Position numbers and translations under genes: made by a program
In this document: piece by piece, positions 40,701 through 53,245 of the stretch
Numbering within the stretch: position 1 is the first letter of the stretch
Layout of the letters: every line of letters starts with the position of its first letter
From: Eriocheir sinensis
Lineage: Eukaryota > Arthropoda > Malacostraca > Decapoda > Varunidae
Assembly (NCBI RefSeq): GCF_024679095.1
Contig: NC_066553.1
Location: forward strand, 7,504,804 to 7,568,803
Direction: 5' to 3'
DNA: 64,000 nt
The notes under the pieces: model-generated
Seen by the model: the letters and a program-made list of their open reading frames with translations, nothing else
Database searches by the model: none
Told to the model about the DNA's origin: nothing

Positions 40701-42890
40701 TGGACATGCCACCCAGCTCCTACTGTCTTCCTCCCTGGACATGCCACCCAGCTCCTACCATCTTCCTCCCTGGACATGCCACCCAGCTCCTACTGTCTTC
40801 CTCCCTGGACATGCCACCCATCTCCTACGGTCTTCCTCCCTGGACATGCCACCCAGCTCCTACCATCTTCCTCCCTGGACATGCCACCCATCTCCTACTG
40901 TCTTCCTCCCTGGACATAACACCCAGCTCCTACCATCTTCCTCCCTGCACATGCCACCCAGCTCCTACTGTCTTCCTCCCTGGACATGCCACCCATCTCC
41001 TACTGTCTTCCTCCCTGGACATGCCACCCAGCTCCTACTGTCTTCCTCCCTGGACATGCCACCCAGCTCCTACTGTCTTCCTCCCTGGACATGCCACCCA
41101 GCTCCTACCATCTTCCTCCCTGCACATGCCACCCAGCTCCTACTGTCTTCCTCCCTGGACATGCCACCCAGCTCCTACCATCTTCCTCCCTGGACATGCC
41201 ACCCATCTCCTACTGTCTTCCTCCCTGGACATGCCACCCAGCTCCTACTGTCTTCCTCCCTGGACATGCCACCCAGCTCCTACCATCTTCCTCCCTGGAC
41301 ATGCCACCCATCTCCTACTGTCTTCCTCCCTGGACATGCCACCCATCTCCTACTGTCTTCCTCCCTGGACATGCCACCCAGCTCCTACTGTCTTCCTCCC
41401 TGGACATGCCACCCAGCTCCTACCATCTTCCTCCCTGGACATGCCACCCATCTCCTACTGTCTTCCTCCCTGGACATGCCACCCAGCTCCTACTGTCTTC
41501 CTCCCTGGACATGCCACCCAGCTCCTACCATCTTCCTCCCTGGACATGCCACCCATCTCCTACTGTCTTCCTCCCTGGACATGCCACCCATCTCATACTG
41601 TCTTCCTCCCTGGACATGCCACCCATCTCCTACTGTCTTCCTCCCTGGACATGCCACCCCGCTCCTACTGTCTTCCTCCCTGCACATGCCACCCAGCTCC
41701 TACCGTCTTCCTCCCTGGACATGCCACCCAGCTCCTACTGTCTTCCTTCCTGGACATGCCACCAATCTCCTACTGTCTTCCTCCCTGGACATGCCACCCA
41801 GCTCCTACTGTCTTCCTCCCTGGACATGCCACCCATCTCCTACTGTCTTCCTCCCTGGACATGCCACCCATCTCCTACTGTCTTCCTCCCTGGACATGCC
41901 ACCCATCTCCTACTGTCTTCCTTCCTGGACATGCCACCCATCTCCTACTGTCTTCCTCCCTGGACATGCCACCCAGCTCCTACCATCTTCCTCCCTGCAC
42001 ATGCCACCCAGCTCCTACTGTCTTCCTCCCTGGACATGCCACCCATCTCCTACTGTCTTCCTCCCTGGACATGCCACCCATCTCCTACTGTCTTCCTCCC
42101 TGGACATGCCACCCATCTCCTACTGTCTTCCTTCCTGGACATGCCACCCATCTCCTACTGTCTTCCTCCCTGGACATGCCACCCAGCTCCTACCATCTTC
42201 CTCCCTGCACATGCCACCCAGCTCCTACTGTCTTCCTCCCTGGACATGCCACCCAGCTCCTACTGTCTTCCTCCCTGGACATGCCACCCAGCTCCTACTG
42301 TCTTCCTCCTCCTGGACATGCCACCAATCTCCTACTGTCTTCCTCCCTGGACATGCCACCCAGCTCCTACCATCTTCCTCCCTGCACATGCCACCCAGCT
42401 CCTACTGTCTTCCTCCCTGACATGCCACCCATCTCCTACTGTCTTCCTCCCTGACATGCCACCCATCTCCTACTGTCTTCCTCCCTGGACATGCCACCCA
42501 GCTCCTACTGTCTTCCTCCCTGGACATGCCACCCAGCTCCTACTGTCTTCCTCCCTGGACATGCCACCCAGCTCCTACTGTCTTCCTCCCTGGACATGCC
42601 ACCCATCTCCTACTGTCTTCCTCCCTGGACATGCCACCCAGCTCCTACCATCTTCCTCCCTGGACATGCCACCCATCTCCTACTGTCTTCCTCCCTGGAC
42701 ATGCCACCCAGCTCCTACCATCTTCCTCCCTGCACATGCCACCCAGCTCCTACTGTCTTCCTCCCTGGACATGCCACCCAGCTCCTACCGTCTTCCTCCC
42801 TGGACATGCCACCCAGCTCCTACCGTCTTCCTCCCTGCACATGCCACCCAGCTCCTACCGTCTTCCTCCCTGCACATGCCACCCAGCTTT
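37741..42890. repeat. 5.1-kb minisatellite, 35-bp unit, about 145 copies
   Basis: The unit is CTCCTACTGTCTTCCTCCCT GGACATGCCACCCAG, with common variants at a few positions: ATAAC/ATGCC, AGCTCC/ATCTCC, TGGACA/TGCACA, ACTGTC/ACCATC/ACCGTC. The ATAAC form dominates 37760-38810 and ATGCC dominates the rest. A few 33-bp units occur at the left edge, and small indels lie near 42,300-42,450. Long plus-strand frames of up to 701 codons arise because 35 is not a multiple of 3 and most units lack stops in every frame. They are not genes. Confidence 0.95.
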
Positions 42891-43300
42891 TCCCTTACCT
42901 TCTCCATACCCTTCCTGACTCGTCACGTACACCTAATACCAGTATACGACAGTTGCCTCCACCTTAAAGCTGCGAGTCTCTTCAATTCGTCACCAACATT
43001 CACGAAATTTGAAGATCTTATTTTAACAACACGGATGGGTAGGCCATTATTTCTTTCGCGAGTTTTTTTTATATTTTTTTTAATAAAGTAGTAAATGTAG
43101 TTTCAATTGCTCTTTAACGATGGTAAGTGTATGATACATCAGATTATTTTCTTCCGTCACTGCTGGGGCTTGCAGAACGGGACTTGGATTTCACTTTCAT
43201 TCAAGGCGCTCGCTCTACAATTACACCGCGTGCGGCACTGAAGTTGGCCGAGGAAGATAAGATTGTGTAATTCAAAATATAAATGTTTTAACTGATATAT

Positions 43301-43510
<210 letters not shown>

Positions 43511-43700
43511 GCAGACACAGAAAGAAATATAATACGTACTCGTCCCAGCAGGAAGCGGAAGGACTAGCAGTGGTCAGCGGGGTCCCTGAGTCACGGCCGG
43601 TGCTGGTAACGGATGGAGCCGAGTTTCCTCTAACGCAGCTGAATCTTATGAACCCTGCTGCCCATCCCAAGGCGGCCACGGCGAGGAGGCAAGGCGGCTT

Positions 43701-43965
43701 AAAGCTCCACGGATGTATATACGAGGGCAACATTCTCTGACCAAGACTAAATCATTCCACCCCTTTACGACGCCTTTTAAGGAATACGCTGCCACTAAGG
43801 AAATGAAATAAACCAAACCTATTATGGCCGAAAGCTCCACGGACGTATATATCAAGAGTTTGACATTCCCTGACCAAAACTAAATCATTATATCCCATTA
43901 CGACACCTTCAGAAATCCTACGCTGCCAGTAAGCAAATTAAACCAACCCAACGTATTATGAATGT
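43701..43965. repeat. Tandem duplication, 130-bp unit, two copies
   Basis: AAAGCTCCACGGATGTATAT at 43701 recurs as AAAGCTCCACGGACGTATAT at 43831. Both are followed by CTGACCAA-A-CTAAATCATT. Confidence 0.85.
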
Positions 43966-43969
43966 ATCG

Positions 43970-44775
43970 AAACAGTCTGCTAGAGGGAAACAGAAAACGA
44001 GAAGGGGAACAACTCTGCAAAGAAAACACACAAAATAACTCACCTCATAAGGGCGGCGATACACTCCCACTGGCTAAGCTATACTAAACAAGATTTCACA
44101 TGCCTGGATTTGAACACACTGCCAGAGGGAAACACTAAGGATGAAAAGGAAAAAAAAAAGCGTTGCAAAAAGATACACACAAACGGACACACACACAGAG
44201 AAAAAAAATAACTAAGTGAGGGACGCCTTCTTCATTAACATCAACTAAACAAGGCATGCCAGAGTATGTGTGGGTATCCTGAAACTATCTGCACGAGGGA
44301 CACAAAGAACAAGCAGGGGAACAACTCTGGGAAAAGAAAACACACAAAAACCAACTTCAAAAGGGGCGACGCGCTCCCATAAAGTAAACTAAACACAACA
44401 AGACTTCATATGGCTGGATAGGAACACACAGCCGGAGGGAAAGACTAGGATGAGAAGGGAAACACGATATGCAAAAAACACACATAAACGCAAACACACA
44501 CACAGAAAAAAAAAATCCATGAGGGACGCCTTGTTATCATCAACTAAACAAAGCATGCCAGAGTATGTGTGGGTGTACTGACACACTCTGCACGAGGGAA
44601 ACAAAGATCGAGCAGGGAACAACTCTGGGAAAGAAAACACACAAAAACTAACTTCAAAAGGGGCGACGCGCTCCCATAAACTAAACAAAACAAGACTTCA
44701 TATAGCTGGATAGGAACACACAGCCGAGGGAAAGACTAGGGATGAGAAGGGAAACACGAGATGCAAAAAACACAC
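43970..44775. repeat. Tandem array, about 300-bp unit, nearly three copies
   Basis: GGGGAACAACTCTG and GCATGCCAGAGTATGTGTGG recur about 299-310 bases apart (for example 44254 and 44553). The first copy is the most diverged. Confidence 0.8.
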
Positions 44776-44816
44776 GCACACTTAAACACACACGCAAACA
44801 CACCAACTTGTACTCT

Positions 44817-44965
44817 TTCACGAGGAGAGTATCGAGACCTCTCTCCTCCCGAAATTGACCTCTCTTTTGGCCACTCTTTTGAGCTCTTTTTTTATGGACA
44901 GTGTTTTTTTCTCTCTATTACTTTTATTTATGCCCTTGACCTGCTTCCTTTACTGTAAACAAGAA
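44817..44965 (+). mobile_element. LINE 3' end fragment, same family, slightly longer
   Basis: It includes the last coding bases (GTATCGAGACCTCTCTCC...CCGAAATTGACCTCTCTTTT, as in copy A near 18,330). It then has a diverged tail, GCCCTTGACCTGCTTCCTTT followed by ACTGTAAAC. It ends a tandemly duplicated region. Confidence 0.7.
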
Positions 44966-45059
44966 AATAAATCAACTAAAAAAGCATGATAGTTTATGTT
45001 TGTGTATTTGAGAAATCTGCCTAAGGGAGATGCTTAGAATGAAAGGAAATCGGTGTACA

Positions 45060-45330
45060 AGAAACACACAGAAAATTGAATTCACGAACAAGAGGTGATT
45101 TGTAGCTTGAGTGGCCAGACTTTCTAGGGGCGAATCTGAACCACTCACATGAAAGACAAACACAGAACGCGAGGGGAAAATACCTCACCCACAAACACAC
45201 AAAAAAATTGAATTCACGAACAACAGATGATTTGTAGCTTGAGTGACCAGACTTTCTAGGGGCGAATCTGAACCCCTCACATGAAAGACAAACTCAGAAC
45301 GCGAGGGGAAAATGCCTCACCCACAATACA
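45060..45330. repeat. Tandem duplication, about 132-bp unit, two copies
   Basis: TTGAATTCACGAACAA occurs at 45076 and 45208, each followed by CAGACTTTCTAGGGGCGAAT. Confidence 0.85.
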
Positions 45331-45569
45331 AACACACACACACACACACACAAAAGATAACTGCATTCATCCGCCTCCTCTCCTCTCCTCTCATGAATGC
45401 ATCTCCAAAATAATTCTCTGCCCGGAAATTACCTCCGATATTCGCAATTCCGTGGAGCTGATCCGAGCGTCTCCCTCCCTTCCCAGTACATATCCTATCC
45501 AACTGGAGCCCCGTCTCTCCCCTCTAAGTGCTCATTTCTCCCAATAAAGCCCCTTAATGTCAAGCTCAC

Positions 45570-45648
45570 CTGCAGGCTGTGGAGGCTCAGGGCACCGGGC
45601 AACACGGTTATGTCTCCCGTAAGTTCCCCGAGGGTGTGGCGCCCATGG
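45570..45648 (-). CDS. Candidate isolated exon, product unrecognised
   Basis: The minus strand has a pyrimidine-rich tract, acceptor-like CACTTAAG, 79 bases of GC-rich open frame and donor CAG|GTGAGC. In the most protein-like frame it reads HGRHTLGELTGDITVLPGAL and then SLHSLQ, ending in phase 0. It lies inside the 25-kb cadherin intron on the same strand. However, its end phase does not fit the 26.4-kb cadherin exon, which needs phase 1, so it cannot be a simple cassette in the visible cadherin frame. It may belong to a nested gene or be chance. I recognise no domain. Confidence 0.25.
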
Positions 45649-45764
45649 CTTAAGTGGATGACAAAGTTGGGGACGGTATGAGGGTGACCCGGGGCAAGGG
45701 GGGAGGGGGGGAGGGAAGGAGAGGCTGGTGAGTAGGGGACAGAGAAAGGAAGGTAGGATTAAAG

Positions 45765-45903
<139 letters not shown>

Positions 45904-46384
45904 AGGGGTGGAGGGAAGGGGCAAAGGAAACGAAATATGTTCATATATAGCGTGCAGACGTGAGATATGACGCCATGGCGATGAAAAAGATTCGGTAAAT
46001 ATTTGTACCAAAAAATAACATCAACACAAACATTATTTTTTTATGACTCGACGAGAAACAAAGAAAACGTAACAATCCACGCCATTAACTCCTCAGTTCT
46101 CACCCAGTCGTTCATAACAAGCCATTAAAACAGAAGAAACGAACATTTATTAACGACATGAAATCAACAGATCCTTTGATGTTAAGCCATTCTCTTTGCA
46201 AAATTATCGCGGCACGCACGAGTGAACACATCGCGCCCGGCCCCCCGTGGCCTGCATAAAACATGACTTGCTGCCTGGCCGCACATAACGCAAGGAGGCA
46301 AAAGAGAAATGTTTAATGTTTTTGAGACCACCTTAATGTTTGCTGTCTTGCTTTTGAACGCTTACTTTCACGTCATTTTTGTCC

Positions 46385-46745
46385 CGGTGGTGATGGTGGT
46401 AAAGGATCATTTTTAGACATCATTTTTGTTCCTGGTGGCGATGGTGGTAAAGGAGAATTTTTAGACATCATTTTTGTTCCTGGGGGCGATTGTGGTAAAG
46501 GATCATTTTTAGACGTCATTTTTGTTCCTGGGGGCGATTGAGGTAAAGGATCATTTTTAGACAGCATTTTTGTTCCTGGGGGCGATTGAGGTAAAGGATC
46601 ATTTTTAGACATCATTTTTGTTCCTGGGGGCGATTGTGGTAAAGGATCATTTTTAGACATCATTTTTGTTCCTGGGGGCGATTGTGGTAAAGGATCATTT
46701 TGAGACGTCATTTTTGTTCCTGGTGGTGAGGGTGGTGAAGGATGA
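46385..46745. repeat. Minisatellite, 48-bp unit, about 8 copies, open on the minus strand
   Basis: The unit is ATTTTTGTTCCTGGGGGCGA TTGTGGTAAAGGATCATTTT TAGACATC. On the minus strand it encodes a 16-residue repeat, MTSKNDPLPQSPPGTK. The frame (46843-46373) begins with 31 non-repeated residues and stops just past the last unit. Confidence 0.9.
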
Positions 46746-47299
46746 TTTTTAGTCTGGCTTAAACTGAATTCCATTTTAACTTGTTTATTAATACTCATCT
46801 CGACATCATATTTCTTGGGGTGACAACTAATTTTACTCTTCATTTACTTTTACTCCTGCTACTACGCATATTTTACCTGTCATATTTCAACGATTACCGC
46901 AATAACATGTTAATTTCTTGTGGTTGAAAACAAATAAAAATAATAGTTTAATCCACTTGATACGACGTTAATAAATATTTGTCCTATTATCCTTTCTAAC
47001 GACAATCTTGATAGGGAATTAGTTATCAGTGAAACCGAAATATAATAGAAATAAAACCTGTTTGTTTGTCGTGTCATTTCAGCTACTATCTCGACAACAT
47101 AATTATCTAATGGTAGCAACAGTAAAAAAAAGCTTATCATACCTGAAAATGCGTTCGTGTTTACTTATTTTATCTTTCCAACAATCATTTCGTGGTTGTG
47201 TAAGCGTCAGGAGGATTGTGAATGGGGGCTGATTGTGCGGCGGACGTGTGGTGTAATTACGACTGAGTTTTAAAGAGAAAGGGAGAGGGAGAAAGAGTA
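46746..47299. other. Unassigned AT-rich intronic sequence
   Basis: Apart from the non-repeated start of the 48-bp-unit frame (46,746-46,843), nothing is recognised. Confidence 0.4.
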
Positions 47300-47515
47300 A
47301 ATATGTTGTCGTTTTTGTTGTTAGTGGTGGTGGTGATTATGAACTGTGGCGGTGGTGGTAAGGGTAGTGGTGTCTATAATGTAGTGTGGTGGTGAATGTG
47401 GTATAAATATGTTGTCGTTTTTGTTAGTGGTGGTGGTGGTGATGAACTGTGGCGGTGGTGGTAAGGGTAGTGGTGTCTATAATGTAGTGTGGTGATGAAT
47501 GTGGTAGTGGTGGAT
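47300..47515. repeat. Two-copy tandem repeat, about 106 bp, GGT-rich
   Basis: GTTGTCGTTTTTGTT recurs at about 47304 and 47410, followed in each case by GAACTGTGGCGGTGGTGGTA. Confidence 0.75.
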
Positions 47516-47589
47516 GTGGTGATGGTGATGAAACTGATGGTAGTGGTGGTCATGGCGGTGGTGGTAGGACTGATGATAATGGTGATGGT

Positions 47590-48000
47590 GGTGATGATGG
47601 CGGTGGTGGTTACTGTAGTGGTGGTAATGTTGTTGGCTACAGAGGAGACAGTGGAAATGGATAAGAAGCAGGAATAGTGAAGGGGATGGTGAAGCTGTAT
47701 AGTTGTAGTGGTGGTGGTGATGGTGGTGGTGGTGGTGATGGTGGTGGTGGTAACTGAAGTGGTGGTGATGTTGTTGGCTACAGAGGAGACAGTGGAAATG
47801 GATAAGAAGCAGGAATAGTGAAGGGGATGGTGAAGCTGTATAGTTGTAGTGGTGATGGTGGTGGTGGTGGTGATGGTGGTGGTGGTAACTGAAGTGGTGG
47901 TGATGTTGTTGGCTACAGAGGAGACAGTGGAAATGGATAAGAAGCAGGAATAGTGAAGGGGATGGTGAAGCTGAATAGTTGTAGTGGTGGTGGTGATGGT
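47590..48000. repeat. Three-copy tandem repeat, 136-140 bp
   Basis: TTGGCTACAGAGGAGACAGT recurs at 47633, 47773 and 47909, each with GGATAAGAAGCAGGAATAGT and GGT-rich linkers. Threonine-rich minus-strand frames here are by-products. Confidence 0.85.
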
Positions 48001-48414
48001 GGTGGTGGTGTGGATGGTGCAGTGTTGCCAGCTTATCCTATCCACCCCTTTGCACTTACCCTATTTTTGACACTTCTGACGCTTGACTACCACAAAAGGA
48101 CATCAATAACTAACCATTTTAACGAGAACTATTAATTAATCTAGTTATTGAGGCGCAGGAGACGTTTTTGTGGTTAGAAGTAGGCAATCATAATAGGCTA
48201 GGGGCGGAAATCTGACAACACTGGTAATGGTAAACTTAATAACAGTGGTGGAGGTGAGGAAGTAGAAAAAGAGGAGTGTATAATCTACTGGCGGAAGTAG
48301 TGGTGGTGTTAGTGGTAGGAGTGGTTACATTGAGGTCGTTTCCAAAAGGTGTCAGTGGTAAGGGTGGTGGTGATGATGGTAGTGGTGTGAGAGAGCTAAG
48401 TGAAAGGGGTGAGA

Positions 48415-49215
48415 GGGTGTAGGCAGCAGGATTAGTAAGGGTGATCCAGTGGCGTGATGGGAAGGGTGAGCAGGATGGTGAGGAGGTGGTGGTGCATGTG
48501 GTGGCGGTGAGAGGGTGTAGGCAGCAGGATTAGTAAGGGTGATGGTGTGCTGGGAAGGGTGACGGGAATGGTGAGGTGGCGGTAAGAGGGTGTAAGGAGT
48601 AGGATTAGTAAGGGTGATGGTGTGCTGGGAAGGGTAACAGGGATGGTGAGGTGGCGGTAAGAGGGTGTAAGCAGCAGAATTAGTAAGGGTGTGGTGTGCT
48701 GGGAAGGGTGACGGGAATGGTGAGGTGGCGGTAAGAGGGTGTAAGGAGTAGGATTAGTAAGGGTGATGGTGTGCTGGGAAGGGTGACAGGGATGGTGAGG
48801 TGGCGGTGAGAGGGTGTAAGAAGCAGGATTAGTAAGGGTGTGGTGTGCTGGGAAGGGTGACGGGAATGGTGAGGTGGCGGTAAGAGGGTGTAAGAAGTAG
48901 GATTAGTAAGGGTGATGGTGTGCTGGGAAGGGTGACGGGAATGGTGAGGTGGCGGTAAGAGGGTGTAAGAAGCAGGATTAGCAAGGGTGTGGTGTGCTGG
49001 GAAGGGTGACGAGGATGGTGAGGTGGCGGTAAGAGGGTGTAAGCAGCAGGATTAGTAAGGGTGATGGTGTGCTGGGAAGGGTGACGAGGATGGTGAGGTG
49101 GCGGTGAGAGAATGTAAGCAGCAGGATTAGTAAGGGTGATGGTGTGCTGGGAAGGGTGACAGGGATGGTGAGGTGGCGGTAAGAGGGTGTAAGAAGTAGG
49201 ATTAGCATGGGTGAT
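48415..49215. repeat. Minisatellite, 74-75-bp unit, about 11 copies
   Basis: ATTAGTAAGGGTGATGGTGT recurs at 48431, 48529, 48604, 48679, 48753, 48828, 48902, 48977, 49051, 49126 and 49201, with small variants. Each copy is followed by GCTGGGAAGGGTGACGGGAA or similar. Confidence 0.9.
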
Positions 49216-50599
<1,384 letters not shown>

Positions 50600-50831
50600 G
50601 AGACCATGGACCTTGCTTTCCTACTCTCTTCCTCTCGATTAACAGACATACGTTTGAGTTTTATTGTTTTTTATGCTACATATGAAATAGTATTTGATAT
50701 TTTCGGCATATTTCATTGCAAGTATGAGGCTAACAGAAAGATTATGAAATTACCCACAGCCTAATATCTTGTTAACAATTCACGGTACTGGAAATTGAAC
50801 CGAGCGAGAAGCGTGGGTGTACACTCGAAAA

Positions 50832-50836
50832 CATAG

Positions 50837-50867
<31 letters not shown>

Positions 50868-50900
50868 GATGGATAGATAGATAGGTAGGTAGATAGATAA
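50832..50900. repeat. (GATA)n array
   Basis: GATA repeats with a few AATA and GGTA variants. Confidence 0.95.
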
Positions 50901-51390
50901 TGGAGAATAGGGTATTTGAATTTTCTTGAAATTACGTGCCCATGTATTTCTTTCAAGTGATATTATTTGCAATTTGTTTAAAAAATCTTTCAATTGTATA
51001 TCAAATTACGAAAGAATGGATTTTGGGGATCTCTCCGGGCACCTGTTGGCGGGCCTGGCAGGGCTTCCTGTTACCCCAAGCACGCGCTGGGCTCATTTAC
51101 AATGCTCAGATTGCCTGGGGGAGGCTGTTGCAGCAAGCCCTGTCCTTCTCCCTCGAGGGACTTTTTCAAATAAAACCTTAACATAAACAGTATCAACAGA
51201 TGAACTTCATGTATTCAGGTACAGATTAATATAAACACTACATATTCATAATATACAATGCCTTAATTGAATTCACCCTCGCTTCGGTTTGAGTTGAAAA
51301 AAAAATAACATGGTGAGCTAAATGGTAAGGGAAGCCTCGCAGGGCGTCAACAAGGGCGGAAACGGAGGAGACAACACTCTGCGTACTCAC

Positions 51391-51439
51391 CCATCCAGGT
51401 ACTGTTGGTGATGATCTGCAGCAGCCGGGCGGGGTCCAT
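51391..51439 (-). CDS. Cadherin gene, first visible coding exon
   Basis: This exon encodes 16 residues beginning MDPARLLQIITNSTWM plus one base, so it ends in phase 1. The ATG sits in a near-perfect Kozak context (GCCGCCATGG) and an in-frame TGA lies about 36 bases upstream. No plausible acceptor lies between them, which favours a true start codon. The donor is GG|GTGAGT. The leftover G joins the TA that opens the exon at 26462 to give GTA (Val), and the frame then continues into a cadherin repeat. The oddity is that no hydrophobic signal peptide is encoded here, although cadherins are surface proteins. Either this is an alternative internal promoter product, or the canonical 5' exons lie further right and this exon is isoform-specific. 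The donor and phase match are seen directly; the role as first exon is inferred. Confidence 0.55.
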
Positions 51440-51889
51440 GGCGGCGCGTGGGTGGCGAGAGGGGCGACACACTCACTTCCTTGCGACTATGGATCAGCGG
51501 GCGCGGCACTACTGAGGTCCCACTAAAGCTTCGAGGGCACACTTTGGGCCCTAATTTCAATGTACTAGATGACACAACTGCGATCTTTTCAGTCTTTCTG
51601 TAAATTTTAAGTCTCAGCGTATGACCCGGTGATGAATCTGCGGAATTATCAATCTTGCATTTCCATAAAGCTCAATAGTTTCAACTTTGTAGTATGGTTT
51701 AGTCTTTCACTTCAGCAAAATTTTAGTTCTCACGTATTAATGAATGATTAATCAATAAAATCTTCAGTGTTGCATTTCAGTGACTTAGTTTTTTTTTTTA
51801 ACTAGTACTAAGTGATACAAGTATAAAGTTCTCAGTCCTGCGTTTCAATAAAGTTCAGGTTCCTGCACACGACTACACACGGCTACAAA

Positions 51890-52085
51890 GTTTTCAGCAC
51901 TGCGTTACAGCAAGAAAGAAGAGACATTGTCGGGCCGTGTCGTGCAGCCGGGCGGCGTGGCGAGGCGAGGGACCGAGGCGCCGTGCTCGTGGCGGCGAAG
52001 ACCACGCCACTCTGCCTCTGAGGTTCAGTCGCTGGGGTCGCCGCCTCGCTACTCCCGCACGCGCTGGCTCATGGCTAGACACCTG
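51890..52085 (-). promoter_or_regulatory. CpG-rich block upstream of the first visible cadherin exon
   Basis: About 190 bases are strikingly richer in G+C and CpG than the AT-rich flanks, and lie 450 bases upstream (minus strand) of the ATG at 51439. A short ATG frame (MSQRVRE then stop) occurs at the 5' side on the minus strand. This could be a 5' untranslated exon or promoter for the minus-strand transcript. No TATA box or initiator is claimed. Confidence 0.25.
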
Positions 52086-52211
52086 CTTGACTAAACATTC
52101 ACTTACATGTTCACCTTCCCACGTTTAGGGGGAACACGCATTAATATCTATCTGGTCTGAGTACAATACCATTAGAGGCCTGCAACTTTAATATGTGCGT
52201 CTTTAATAATT

Positions 52212-52476
52212 GGTATCGAAACTTAGAGCCGATTTCACAGTCCAACACAGTGTCTTCGTAACACCCCGAACCAAACAATAGAATCCCATACACTCCAAAA
52301 TGGGAAGGTCTTCGATGCCACACTAAATACACAAGACTCTTCCCGCATAGTTTCATCAAATTTGTGAACTTAATTAACACCAGATACTATACAAGGAAAT
52401 TTCGAAGGGTCTGGTATTGGTTTGGGAGCTTACTAACCCATCATGGGGAACTGTGAAACTGGCCCTTAGTGCATGA
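52212..52476. mobile_element. Family-Q palindromic-ended repeat, copy 3
   Basis: GAGCCGATTTCACAGTCCAA ... GGGAACTGTGAAACTGGCCC. The interior is more diverged than in copies 1 and 2 but the ends match. It lies just upstream of the first visible cadherin exon. Confidence 0.55.
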
Positions 52477-53019
52477 GGCTCAGCGAAAGGCACCACCTGA
52501 CATGACGACTTGGGCCGCAGGATAAGACATCATTATTCCCTTACTCAGCACCACTAAGCCTCATAATCACCGTCACCAACAGCAAGCCCCTCATCAACAA
52601 CATAATTCCCGCCACCACCACCATCACCATCACCATTATCGTTAAAGCCATCCACTGGAACACTCATATCCCCATCATTACCTCGGGCTCAGTGGCCACC
52701 TTCATTGTTCCCCGCCCAGCAGCGCCCCTAACAATTATTATCATTACAAGTACTGCAGCTACCCCCCCTCCCCCCCCCCCATTACCATTGCCGCCAATTG
52801 CCTCGAGGGGGACATTTTATGTTGTATACTTGCTTCCTCTCTTCCCATAGATTGTCCGTCAGAAAAGTACTTTGTATAAATTGAACCGATGCTCAATTCA
52901 ACATAGTACCATAAGCACCAACCAGAGTAGCCATTATAGCCTTCCACAGACATTGTGTTCCAGTAAGTATTATGCAATGGTGTGAAAGGATTCGGTTATT
53001 ATCGAAGGAGTTGAAAGCC

Positions 53020-53245
53020 CTGCTAGGGGGAAGGAGTCTGCGCAAGGGAGGGAGTGTGTAGCTGTTTCGTTGAGAAGAGAGAGGGGGAGGAGGAGGAGGA
53101 GGATCTCAAGCCGTCGCGAGGGGGAAAGAGACTGAGCAAGGGAACGATTGTGTAGCTGTTTCGTTTAGAAGAGAGAAGAGAGAGAAGGAGGAGGAGGAGG
53201 AGGAGAAGGAGGAGGAGGGGGAGGAGCTCTAGCCGTCGCGAGGGA
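53020..53245. repeat. Tandem duplication, about 96-bp unit, with GGA expansion
   Basis: GTGTAGCTGTTTCGTT recurs about 96 bases apart. GCCGTCGCGAGGG also recurs. Each copy carries an (AGG)n run. Confidence 0.75.

Noticed and set aside
38816..43091. Forward frames of 292, 397, 617, 594 and 701 codons rich in Pro, Ser and Leu
   Set aside because: They overlap in three frames and are fully explained by a 35-bp tandem unit lacking stops; no splice or promoter signals.
47374..48045. Threonine-rich 223-codon minus-strand frame
   Set aside because: Composed of GGT-type triplets and a three-copy tandem repeat; unit spacing varies and no gene signal supports it.
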